DNA of 64,000 bases from Christensenella minuta (GTDB lineage Bacteria > Bacillota > Clostridia > Christensenellales > Christensenellaceae), in the NCBI RefSeq assembly GCF_003628755.1, contig NZ_CP029256.1, positions 2,623,585 to 2,687,584 on the forward strand, in the 5' to 3' direction. Position numbers and translations under genes: made by a program. The notes under the pieces were generated by a model. It was not told where the DNA came from. It made no database searches and saw only the letters and a list, made by a program, of their open reading frames with translations. Positions 1 through 7,771 of the stretch are shown here, piece by piece (position 1 is the stretch's first letter; each line of letters begins with the position of its first letter).

Positions 1-19
1 TCAAAATAAAGTGAACCTC

Positions 20-53
20 AACAGCCCCGCATGTTCATGCGGGGCTGTTTTGA
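20..53. terminator. Bidirectional terminator hairpin
   Basis: A perfect 14-bp stem (20-33 with 36-49) with a 2-nt apparent loop is rich in G+C and followed by a short T run. It closes whatever gene lies to the left of the window and precedes the transketolase promoter. Confidence 0.75.
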
Positions 54-116
54 ACAAATAGTTACAAAATATGTTAATTTATAACATCCAAAGATAGAAT
101 AGATCGGCTTTTCCTG

Positions 117-145
117 TTGAAATACCCCCATAAATCCGATATAAT
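117..145 (+). promoter_or_regulatory. Sigma-A type promoter of transketolase
   Basis: TTGAAA (117-122), a 17-bp spacer and TATAAT (140-145) give a near-consensus housekeeping promoter 60 bp before the transketolase start. No operator-like palindrome is visible in it. Confidence 0.75.
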
Positions 146-204
146 GAAAGTGTTTTTGAAGCTTGACTTTCATTGTAAAAATTTCACAGGAGGATTCAAT
201 CAAT

Positions 205-2187
205 ATGAGTAAAATCGATAAGCTTGCCGTCAATACCATCCGCGTACTTTCGGCCGAAGCGATCCAGAAAGCAAACAGCGGCCATCCGGGCCTGCCGCTC
301 GGTTCCGCTCCCATGGCGTATACGCTGTGGTCCAAGTACTTAAAGCATAACCCGAAAGACCCCAAATGGGAAAACCGTGACCGTTTTATCCTCAGCGCGG
401 GGCACGCGTCCATGCTGCTGTATTCCCTGCTGCATATGTTCGGCTATCAGGTTTCGATGGAAGATATCAAAAACTTCCGCCAGTGGGAATCGGTAACGCC
501 GGGCCACCCGGAATATGGCCTGACGGACGGCGTGGAAGCGACCTCCGGCCCGCTCGGCCAGGGCATCGCGATGGCGGTCGGCTTCGCGATGGCGGAAGCG
601 CACCTTGCGGCGGAATTCAACAAGCCGGGCTATAATGTGGTGGACCACTACACCTATGCCTTAACGGGCGACGGCTGCCTGCAGGAAGGCGTTTCCGGCG
701 AGGCAAGCTCCTTTGCGGGCACGCAGAAGCTCGGGAAACTCATCGTGCTGTACGATAAGAACGATATCACCATCGAGGGCAACATCGACTGCGCCTTCGA
801 CGAAGATGTGAAAAAGCGCTATAAAGCCTATGGCTGGCAGGTGCTCGAGGTAGAGGACGGCAACGAGGATATGAAAGCCATCGCCGCCGCGATCGAAGAA
901 GCCAAGGAAGAGAAGGAAAGGCCGTCCCTCATCATCGTCAAGACGGCCATCGCATACGGCTGCCCGGCAAAGCAGGGCAGCGAATCGAGCCACGGTTCGC
1001 CGCTCGGCCAGGATAATATCGACGCGATGAAGAAGAACCTCGGCTGGGAGTACGAAGAAGCCTTCGTGGTTCCGGAAGAGGTGAAAAAGCACATCGCGGA
1101 GCTTCAGGAAGTCTATTCCGCGGAGGAAGCGCAGTGGAAAGACCTGTTTGCAAAATACGAAAAGGAATATCCGGAACTCGCGGCGCAGTATAAGGCCTAT
1201 CACTTGCCCGTTTCGGAAGATATATTCGACGACGCATATTGGGATTTTGAAGATAAACCGATGGCGACGAGGGATTGCTCGAACGTAATCATCAACCGCC
1301 TTGCGGCGAAGCTTCCGAACCTCATGGGCGGCAGCGCGGACCTCGGCCCGGCGAACAAATCCACCATGAAGGAGCGCGCGTGGTTCTCGCCGCAGGACCG
1401 CACGGGCACGAACGTACACTTCGGCATCCGCGAATTCGCGATGGCGGCGATGTGCAACGGCATGATGCTGCACGGCGGCGTCCGCCCCTACTGCGCGACC
1501 TTCCTCGTATTCAGCGATTATATGAAGAGCGCGATCCGCATGTCCGCGCTGATGAAGCTCCCGGTCACCTATGTGCTGTCGCACGATTCCATCGGCGTAG
1601 GCGAAGACGGCGCGACGCACGAGCCGATCGAGCATCTCGCGGCGCTGCGTGCAACGCCGGGCGTGTATATGTGGCGTCCCGCGGACGGGCACGAAACGGC
1701 CGCGGCCTATAAGGCTGCAATGACGAAGAACGCGCCCGCGGCAGTCGCGCTTTCCCGCCAGAACCTTCCGCTTATGAAAGAGACGGGCGAGGGCGCTCTG
1801 CGCGGCGCTTACATCTTAAAGGATGGCGGCGGGACTCCGGATGTGATCCTGATCGGCACGGGCAGCGAGGTGGAACTTTGCATGAACGCTGCGGAAGAGC
1901 TCAAGAAAGACGGCGTATCCGCGCGCGTGGTCTCCATGCCCTGCATGGACCTGTTCGAGGAACAGGATGCCGCATATAAAGAGAGCGTGCTTCCGGGTGC
2001 GGTCCGCGCAAGGGTTGCCGTGGAGGCGGGCACGTCCTTTGGCTGGGCGAAATATGTCGGTCTCGACGGCGGCTATGTGACCATCGACCACTTCGGCGCA
2101 TCCGCTCCGGCGGGCGTGCTGTTCGAGAAGTTTGGCTTCACGACACAGGCGGTCGTGGATAAAGCGAAGGAAGTTCTCGGAAAATAA
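205..2187 (+). CDS. tkt: Transketolase
   Basis: This 660-aa protein is a full-length, ThDP-dependent transketolase, which moves two-carbon ketol units between sugar phosphates in the non-oxidative pentose phosphate pathway in the cytoplasm. The N-terminal ThDP domain carries NSGHPG (about 24-29), SAGHAS (about 64-69) and the cofactor/metal motif GDG (155-157) with the later Asn of the KND motif. The pyrimidine domain and the C-terminal domain, which ends in HFGASAPAG, follow in the usual order. The start at 205 is chosen because CAGGAGG sits at 187-193. An in-frame upstream ATG at 163 lacks a ribosome site. The gene appears monocistronic, with its own promoter and terminator. Confidence 0.97.
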   Translation: MSKIDKLAVNTIRVLSAEAIQKANSGHPGLPLGSAPMAYTLWSKYLKHNPKDPKWENRDRFILSAGHASMLLYSLLHMFGYQVSMEDIKNFRQWESVTPGHPEYGLTDGVEATSGPLGQGIAMAVGFAMAEAHLAAEFNKPGYNVVDHYTYALTGDGCLQEGVSGEASSFAGTQKLGKLIVLYDKNDITIEGNIDCAFDEDVKKRYKAYGWQVLEVEDGNEDMKAIAAAIEEAKEEKERPSLIIVKTAIAYGCPAKQGSESSHGSPLGQDNIDAMKKNLGWEYEEAFVVPEEVKKHIAELQEVYSAEEAQWKDLFAKYEKEYPELAAQYKAYHLPVSEDIFDDAYWDFEDKPMATRDCSNVIINRLAAKLPNLMGGSADLGPANKSTMKERAWFSPQDRTGTNVHFGIREFAMAAMCNGMMLHGGVRPYCATFLVFSDYMKSAIRMSALMKLPVTYVLSHDSIGVGEDGATHEPIEHLAALRATPGVYMWRPADGHETAAAYKAAMTKNAPAAVALSRQNLPLMKETGEGALRGAYILKDGGGTPDVILIGTGSEVELCMNAAEELKKDGVSARVVSMPCMDLFEEQDAAYKESVLPGAVRARVAVEAGTSFGWAKYVGLDGGYVTIDHFGASAPAGVLFEKFGFTTQAVVDKAKEVLGK

Positions 2188-2201
2188 CGTAAAACAGTGT
2201 C

Positions 2202-2247
2202 CGGCAAAGAGGCCCGGGAGCAACTGCCCCGGGCCTCTTTTTGCCGT
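2202..2247 (+). terminator. Rho-independent terminator of tkt
   Basis: A long G+C stem built on GAGGCCCGGG and CCCGGGCCTC is followed by TTTTT. It lies 15 bp after the transketolase stop codon. Confidence 0.85.
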
Positions 2248-2323
2248 TTCGCCGCAGGACATGGGAAAATCCGGGAACCTTCTCCGGCCTTTTTTGAGGA
2301 ATCCTGTTTCAAAAATTTCCTGC

Positions 2324-2339
2324 ACCTTATTAATAAGGT
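2324..2339. promoter_or_regulatory. 16-bp palindrome upstream of the OsmC-like gene
   Basis: ACCTTATTAATAAGGT is a perfect 16-bp palindrome, A+T rich, 143 bp before the OsmC-like start. MarR/OhrR-type redox regulators often bind such sites near osmC/ohr genes, so an operator is plausible. No regulator gene is adjacent. Confidence 0.4.
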
Positions 2340-2482
2340 AAAGGAACGGTTATTGCGGATGCGGTAAAGAGTTGCCCGGTTAAAGGCCTGAGGATTCCTT
2401 ACCGCGCAGGCATGCAGCATTCCTGATGGCCATCAAATGCTGTAAAACTCTTATATGGCTAAAAGAAAGAAGGGGATTTACC

Positions 2483-2923
2483 ATGTTGACAACATTTAAA
2501 GCAACGGCAAAAAAATTACCGGAAGGTTTGCAGGTGGAAACGCAGTCGCGCGGATTCAAGGTTCTGATGGACGAACCGAAAGACCTCGGCGGTACGGACG
2601 CAAGCCTCAACCCGGTGGAAGACGTGCTGTGCGCGCTCGGCGCGTGCCAGGCGATCTGTGCGGCTGCGTTCGCGCGCGCGCAGGGCATAAAGCTCGACGA
2701 TTTTTTCGTGGAGCTGGAAGGAGACCTTGATCCGGACGGCTTCCAGGGCAAAGCGCCCGTGCGGAACGGCTTCCAGGAGATCAGGTTCAAGATGCACATG
2801 AAAACGGATGCGAGCCAGGAGGAAGCGGAGAGATTCGCGGACTTTATCGAAAGCCGCTGTCCGGTAGGAGATTGCCTGCAAAACGGCGTGAAGCTGGTGC
2901 GCTCGGGCGTCGTGGTGGAGTGA
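2483..2923 (+). CDS. OsmC-family peroxide-handling protein
   Basis: The 146-aa product has the OsmC/Ohr fold signature: a first cysteine in LGACQA (about residue 54) and a second in SRCPVG (about 129). In this family the pair forms the thiol peroxidase centre that reduces organic hydroperoxides in the cytoplasm. The LCALGACQA helix and the C-terminal RCPVGDCL segment place it in the YhfA-like branch more than in Ohr proper, so the substrate is uncertain. The start at 2483 follows AAAGAAGGGG. An upstream in-frame ATG at 2426 would add an unlikely 19-residue tail. It is a single gene between two terminators. Confidence 0.85.
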   Translation: MLTTFKATAKKLPEGLQVETQSRGFKVLMDEPKDLGGTDASLNPVEDVLCALGACQAICAAAFARAQGIKLDDFFVELEGDLDPDGFQGKAPVRNGFQEIRFKMHMKTDASQEEAERFADFIESRCPVGDCLQNGVKLVRSGVVVE

Positions 2924-3010
2924 CAACATAAAAAACTGCCCCGTCTATTAGGTAGCGAGCTATAAAAGCAACGAAAAAGTATTGATTTGCGCCGAGTGAA
3001 CGGAAAATGG

Positions 3011-3052
3011 AAAACTCTATGTGATGAGTCATCGTCACATAGAGTTTTTTCG
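3011..3052. terminator. Bidirectional terminator between convergent genes
   Basis: A 14-bp A+T-rich stem (AAAACTCTATGTGA with its complement at 3035-3048) is flanked by A and T runs. It separates the OsmC-like gene from the oppositely oriented kinase remnant. Confidence 0.8.
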
Positions 3053-3109
3053 CGTCTGCAAGCCTCCTGCCACCGTCGTTTTCCAGCGTCGTCAGGGCGC
3101 GGGGCGCTC

Positions 3110-4394
3110 CTACTGGCTCTTATGAATCCTTTCTCCTGTGTAAAGCAACACAGATGCTGTGAATGTATCGCCTGTATACGTAAAATCAGCCATGCCGCCA
3201 TAGCGGGCCGCTACGGCCCTGACGCTGGCGATGCCTATTCCCTCGGCATTGTTCCTGCCAGGCTTTGTAGACAGGAACCGCCCTTCTTCCACACCGATCT
3301 CGCCGCCGTAGCTGTTTTCCATGCGGATCAGGATTCTTCCGTCGCCGTCCTCAATTTGCAGGCGGATATATCGCCGCTTTTCTTCCGCCCGAAGGGCGGC
3401 GGCCGCGTTTTCCCATAGGTTGCCGAGAATCACCGCCAAATCGCTGCCGCGGGCTCCGGAGTCTTCCGGAAGCGCCGCCACGAGTTCTACGTCGATCCCC
3501 GCCTGCCGGGCCAGCGTTTCATAGCGGCGGCATAAGGCGTCGGCCACAAAATTCCCGCAGAGGGGCGGCTGCGTGTCCGCCTCCATACTGTCCGCGTAAT
3601 CTTTCATATAGGAACGCGCTTCGTCCGTTTTTCCCTGGTTCAAAAGGCCGAGCACTACCTGCGCATGCTGCCTGCGGTCGTGCCGGATACGGCGGATTTC
3701 CCCGGCGTGGCTCTCAAGATCCTCCGCCCGCGCACGCTGCAGATCGAGCTGGCGAACGAGTCCGTCGCGCTGCTCGGCCTCCCGGGCGGCCTTGGCTGCG
3801 CTTGAGATGGCGGAAGCCATCTGGGAATAGGTGATAAACGCGCACACATCGATCATGATTCTTATGCCAACCGCAACATAGGCATATCTCGAAATCGTAA
3901 AAAAGCTTGATTGCAGGATATGAAGCAGTATAAAGAGCAGCGGGATCAGCCAAAGCCGCATATACTGCCGGGAGTTTATCGTGCGCAGCCTCAGGTAAAT
4001 GCGTCTGCTGGCCCAGGCGAACAATGGCGTTAAAAGCAGCATCAGAAGACCGTACCCGAGGATGTCTCCCCATGTATAATCCCACTGCAGCATGCCGGCG
4101 AACCAGATATTATAGATATAGAAGGTCACGTTGTGACAAATGAACTGTACCTGGACCGCAAGGTACAGGAAAAACAGCAGCTTTCCGGCCGGTTCGCACG
4201 TCTTCGCACGCAGCAGGAAAAAGCCGGCCGCAAGCATCAAAAGCAGTGTAAGGGGGGCCTGAAACCAATTCCGGCGTTAAGGCTGCCAGAATCGTGTGGA
4301 CCGCGCCGGTGGCGCAGCCGGCAAGCAAGGCGTACAAAATAAGCTTTGGTATGGGGATCCGCAGCCCGGTCACGCAGAATTTCAGCATTGCCAT
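3110..4394 (-). pseudogene. Frameshifted GHKL (AgrC-like) sensor histidine kinase
   Basis: Read across a single-base shift this is a typical quorum-sensing-type kinase of about 428 aa. It has an N-terminal block of about six membrane helices, a dimerisation helix with RHDRRQH (the phospho-His site region) and a C-terminal GHKL ATPase domain with the N box (LGNLWENAAAAL) and the G box GIGIASV. The frame breaks at a run of six G (4252-4257). With five G the N-terminal membrane part joins the remaining 376 codons. No LytTR response regulator or peptide gene lies beside it. The 5' end butts directly onto another broken gene, so a deletion probably removed the promoter too. A sequencing indel could explain the shift but not the missing 5' region. 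Confidence 0.7.
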
Positions 4395-4401
4395 CAGCAA
4401 T

Positions 4402-4791
4402 ATCAGAAACCTCCCGACGGACACGACGCAGGGCGTCGTCATACGCGCCAAGGGCGATGAAACGGAAAACGCCTTCGTCATCGAGAAACCGGGCACTGGC
4501 TATGAGCTTGCGTTCGATTATACCCTGAACGGAAACAGCATTACGCAAAATGACAAAGATCCGGTCAACGGCTGGTATGTGATTTCCTCGCGCAGCGACA
4601 TCCCTTCTATTCCGAACGCGCTGACCCTCGACCAGAAGCAGTTGTTTGGACAGGATATTACGGAGTATGCCGGAAGCTATACCGGCGGCAGCAGCATTTT
4701 TTTCTGTGCGGCACTTGCCGTGATCGCGGCGGGGATCGCCGTGGCCGCCGCGCTAAACGCTCTTTCGCGCCCGGGGCATTCACCTATGTGA
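4402..4791 (+). pseudogene. C-terminal remnant of a membrane-anchored surface protein
   Basis: An open frame of about 130 codons has protein-like composition. It has an extracytoplasmic-looking beta-rich stretch, then one C-terminal membrane helix (FFCAALAVIAAGIAVAAAL) and a short cytoplasmic tail. It has no ribosome site or start of its own: its frame runs straight out of the antisense 5' part of the kinase. I read it as the 3' end of a gene whose front was lost in the same event that truncated the kinase. I do not recognise the family. Confidence 0.45.
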
Positions 4792-4800
4792 GCAAAATCC

Positions 4801-4873
4801 GCATCCCGCTACAAGTTGGGCGGGATGCCCTCAACCAAGGCGGAACCGGCGCAAGTCACGCCGGTTCCGCCTT
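4801..4873. terminator. Two adjacent strong hairpins
   Basis: GCATCCCGC (4801-4809) pairs with 4820-4828. AAGGCGGAACCGGCG (4837-4851) pairs perfectly with the sequence ending at 4873. They lie between converging frames; T runs are short. Confidence 0.6.
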
Positions 4874-4921
4874 ATTCCTGTTTGCTTTCCTTATGGGCCT
4901 CTGTGGTTCGGGGCGTTGTTT

Positions 4922-5788
4922 CTATTCCCCGTCTATTTCACGGATCAGCATGGGGATCGTATAACCAAGGTTCAGGTCGAACGCTTTTTCGGGCTGGACC
5001 TCCGCCATGAAGGGCGTGTAGAACAATTCCTTGAATTCCCGCGCAAGCTCCGCCTCGTTTTTCCCGGCGCGCCTGCCTTCCCGCGCCCGGCGCATGAATT
5101 CCTTGTTCCAATAGACGGCGTTTTCAATAAATGCCGTGCACGCTTCCCCCTCGAGCAGGCCGCGGTGCGGCGTAAGGATTTTTTCCGCGCCCAGCGCGGC
5201 GAGCCTTTCCACCGACTGCATCGCGAGCCCATAGCCCACCATGTAGCAGGGCATCACCATGCCGCCGCCTGCTGGAACGCCCAGCGTCTCGCATGAAAGC
5301 AGCAGCTTTTCCTCCTCACACCAGAAGGCGGTACAGCATTTTGTGTGCCCGGGCGCGGGAATTACCCGCAGCTTCATGGTGCCAAGGCCGATCACATCGC
5401 CCTCGGATACGGCAATGTCAATATGGAGCCGGTCGGTCCGGTCCTCGTATTCGCTGATGCCCGCGAGGAGCGCCGCGTTGTCGTTCATCTCCCGTATCAC
5501 CGCCCGCGCAGACGGCTTTTCGAGGATTTTTTTTGCGTATACGCTGCCTGCGACCCGCGCATCCGGCCATGCGTCCTGTACATACGCGCTGCCCGAGGCG
5601 TGATCGTAATGGGAATGGGTGAGCAGCACATAATCGAGAGGCCGGTCCTGCAAAATATCTTTGATATTGGCGACCATGCGCCCGGCGCTGCAGGCAAACC
5701 CCGAATCGATCAGCGCGGCCTTCTCTTCCGTTACCAGCAAAAAAGCCTCTCCCCCGGGCGTGCCGCCGACGTTTGTAATGGTGTACAT
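4922..5788 (-). CDS. Metallo-beta-lactamase-fold hydrolase
   Basis: The 288-aa protein is a binuclear metal hydrolase of the MBL superfamily. The signature THSHYDH (57-63) supplies His58, His60, Asp62 and His63. GHTKCC (about 148) supplies the next metal ligand and PHRG near 210 the last. It is cytoplasmic and has no signal peptide. The family includes glyoxalase II, lactonases and phosphodiesterases, and the sequence alone does not fix the substrate. The start follows AGGAGG, and a promoter lies at 5824-5853. It is divergent from the amino acid kinase gene. Confidence 0.85.
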   Translation of the reverse strand: MYTITNVGGTPGGEAFLLVTEEKAALIDSGFACSAGRMVANIKDILQDRPLDYVLLTHSHYDHASGSAYVQDAWPDARVAGSVYAKKILEKPSARAVIREMNDNAALLAGISEYEDRTDRLHIDIAVSEGDVIGLGTMKLRVIPAPGHTKCCTAFWCEEEKLLLSCETLGVPAGGGMVMPCYMVGYGLAMQSVERLAALGAEKILTPHRGLLEGEACTAFIENAVYWNKEFMRRAREGRRAGKNEAELAREFKELFYTPFMAEVQPEKAFDLNLGYTIPMLIREIDGE

Positions 5789-5823
5789 CCTGTCCTCCTT
5801 TGGCGTGTGGATATTCGTTCTTT

Positions 5824-5853
5824 ATTGTACTGTAAAGACCGCGCCCCGTGCAA
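5824..5853 (-). promoter_or_regulatory. Promoter of the MBL-fold hydrolase
   Basis: On the minus strand TTGCAC (5848-5853), an 18-bp spacer and TACAAT (5824-5829) form a good sigma-A promoter 36 bp before the start codon. Confidence 0.6.
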
Positions 5854-5861
5854 GGCCGCTA

Positions 5862-5890
5862 TTGTACTTATCACAGAAATGTTGTATATT
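5862..5890 (+). promoter_or_regulatory. Promoter of the kinase/nitroreductase pair
   Basis: TTGTAC (5862-5867), a 17-bp spacer and TATATT (5885-5890) precede the kinase start by 33 bp. It is back-to-back with the MBL promoter. Confidence 0.6.
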
Positions 5891-5922
5891 TAGTTTGATT
5901 TGATTTTTATTGAAAAGGACAG

Positions 5923-6816
5923 ATGAACATGGCAGAACAGAAGCTGCGGGGGAGTTTCTCCAATTTCCCGGTGAATCCGGACGATACGGAACTGATTAAC
6001 TTTGATGTGGTTGTAAAAATCGGCTCCATGGCTCTCATCCGCAAGGAAGACAACGACATCGATTATAATATTTTTTCGCGGCTGGCCGCAAGCCTGAAAC
6101 CGGGCTATATCCTCGTTTCGTCGGGCGCGACGGAGATCGGCCGCATCGATTACATGAAACGCAACGGCGGACGCGAGCTTAAGGGGAACCTCGCCGCGAT
6201 CAAAACGGCCTATTCCGCTCAGGGACAGCCAATCCTGATGGAAATGTACCGTCAGTTCATAAACCCCAAATATTCGGTGCGGCAAGTTCTGGTGGAGCAT
6301 AGCCATTTCAATGACGAGCGCAAAGTGAACCATATCCGCAACCTGCTTTTTTCCGCAGCCAACCAGAACGCCATCCCGATCGTGAATTATAACGACGCGG
6401 TTTCCGATACGGAGAATATGCATCTTGAGCTCCGCGACCTGAAACGCAAAACCGATCATGTCGTGGAATGTGTGGACAACGACGAAACGGCCGCGGTGAT
6501 CGCCCGGCTCGTGAATGCGCGCATTCTTGTGCTGCTCACAAGCGTGGACGGTATTTATGCCGATGCCGGCGACCCCTCCACGCTGATCGAGGAAGTCGTG
6601 GGTGATACCTACGAGGAAGTAGAGCAAAAGATCGACGAGATGATGGCAAACTGCAGCGGCGCGTCCCGGCAGGGGGCGAACGGCGCCAAAGCGAAGCTCC
6701 AGTTCGCCAAAGGCCCGCTTAGAAGCGGCACAACGGTCATCATTGCGCACGCGCGGCATAAGCTTTCCGATATCATCAAGGGAAATGTGAAGCGGACGCT
6801 GCTGCATATAAAATAA
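5923..6816 (+). CDS. Amino acid kinase family protein, glutamate 5-kinase-like
   Basis: The 297-aa protein shows the amino acid kinase fold: an N-terminal nucleotide motif VKIGS (about 31), SSGATEIG (about 68), the substrate region NYNDAVSD, VDNDETAA (about 187) and LTSVDGIY (about 206). These match glutamate 5-kinase (ProB), which makes gamma-glutamyl phosphate for proline synthesis. The usual GTGGM-TK ATP-binding motif near the C-terminus is replaced by GANGAKAK. There is no PUA domain, and no proA gene lies nearby. It could therefore phosphorylate a different carboxylate or phosphonate. The start ATG follows AAAAGGAC. Confidence 0.75.
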   Translation: MNMAEQKLRGSFSNFPVNPDDTELINFDVVVKIGSMALIRKEDNDIDYNIFSRLAASLKPGYILVSSGATEIGRIDYMKRNGGRELKGNLAAIKTAYSAQGQPILMEMYRQFINPKYSVRQVLVEHSHFNDERKVNHIRNLLFSAANQNAIPIVNYNDAVSDTENMHLELRDLKRKTDHVVECVDNDETAAVIARLVNARILVLLTSVDGIYADAGDPSTLIEEVVGDTYEEVEQKIDEMMANCSGASRQGANGAKAKLQFAKGPLRSGTTVIIAHARHKLSDIIKGNVKRTLLHIK

Positions 6817-6841
6817 AAGGGGAATATTAAAGGGGAATATT
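6816..6841 (+). repeat. Tandem 13-bp duplication containing the ribosome site
   Basis: AAAGGGGAATATT occurs twice in direct tandem (6816-6828 and 6829-6841) between the kinase stop and the nitroreductase start. Each unit carries a Shine-Dalgarno-like AAAGGGG, so the duplication sets two alternative ribosome docking positions. Confidence 0.8.
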
Positions 6842-7573
6842 ATGGATAACGAAACGTTATACGATGCCATTTTCCATCGGCGCTCGGTACGAAAGTACGA
6901 CAGCGCCCCGCTCACCGATCAGGCCATTGCGGACCTCGATGCGTTTATCCGCGGGCTGAAGCCGCTGGTCCCGGATATCCGGACGGAAGTGAAGCTGATG
7001 CTGTCCGGCGGCATCAAGATAAACGCGCCGCACGCCGTGTGCCTGTATTCCGAGAAAAAGGACGGCTGGCGGATGAACGCCGGCTTTATGATGGAGCAGG
7101 TCGATCTCTACCTTTCCGCGAGTAACATCGGCGCGTGCTGGCTCGGGATGACGAAGCCGGATAAAGGCAAGGCTGCGCCCCCGGCTGGGATGGAATGGGC
7201 GGCCACGCTGTGCTTCGGTACGCCCGCGCAGCCCATGCACCGTGAAGGCGCGGAACAGTTCAACCGTAAGAGCCTCAACGAGATTTCGGACGTAACGGAC
7301 CTTTACCATGTGCTTGAAGCGGTGCGCCTCGCCCCATCCGCAATAAACAAGCAGCCGTGGTTTTTCAGCGGCAGCGCCGGGCGCGTAATTGTCAGCCGAA
7401 AGAAATCCCTGATGCTCGATAAGCTGAACCAGGTCGATACGGGTATCGCGCTTTGCTGCCTGATGCTTGCTCTCCTCCACCAGGGCAAGGAGGTCTCGTT
7501 CTCGTTTGAAAAACAGCCCGTCCCGGAAAAACATATTTTTATGGCGGCGGCAGAAATTACGGACAAGGCGTGA
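6842..7573 (+). CDS. Nitroreductase-family flavoprotein
   Basis: The 243-aa protein has the FMN-dependent nitroreductase start HRRSVRKYD (residues 12-20), in which the Arg pair contacts FMN phosphate. A second conserved block follows, LEAVRLAPSAINKQPW (about 158-173). The arrangement with two related halves fits the TM1586-type nitroreductase subfamily (putative TM nitroreductase). The probable activity is NAD(P)H-dependent reduction of nitro or quinone compounds in the cytoplasm. It is co-transcribed with the kinase 26 bp upstream; a functional link is unknown. Confidence 0.85.
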   Translation: MDNETLYDAIFHRRSVRKYDSAPLTDQAIADLDAFIRGLKPLVPDIRTEVKLMLSGGIKINAPHAVCLYSEKKDGWRMNAGFMMEQVDLYLSASNIGACWLGMTKPDKGKAAPPAGMEWAATLCFGTPAQPMHREGAEQFNRKSLNEISDVTDLYHVLEAVRLAPSAINKQPWFFSGSAGRVIVSRKKSLMLDKLNQVDTGIALCCLMLALLHQGKEVSFSFEKQPVPEKHIFMAAAEITDKA

Positions 7574-7701
7574 CGCGCCTGCCGCAGGGGGCCGTACCGG
7601 TCATCGGTACGGCTTTTTACTGCCCGCTAAATTTGGCAGAGAGGATATAATCGGGCTTTCCGGTTGAATCTGTGCGGCAGAAACGGTACAATAAAAAAGA
7701 T

Positions 7702-7727
7702 ATAATACAATATAAAGAATGTATTAT
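7702..7727. promoter_or_regulatory. Inverted repeat upstream of the c-di-GMP operon
   Basis: ATAATACA (7702-7709) and TGTATTAT (7720-7727) form an 8+8 inverted repeat with a 10-bp gap, 45 bp before the start of the EAL gene. The right arm resembles a -10 element, so binding here would occlude the promoter. The regulator is unknown. Confidence 0.5.
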
Positions 7728-7771
7728 ATTGTGAAAAAATAAAAAAATTTATACCAAGGAAGTATTCTGCT

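Noticed and set aside
661-1692. Long minus-strand frame inside transketolase (343 codons)
   Set aside because: It is the antisense of a clear transketolase in G+C-rich DNA, with Arg/His-rich nonsense composition and no ribosome site.
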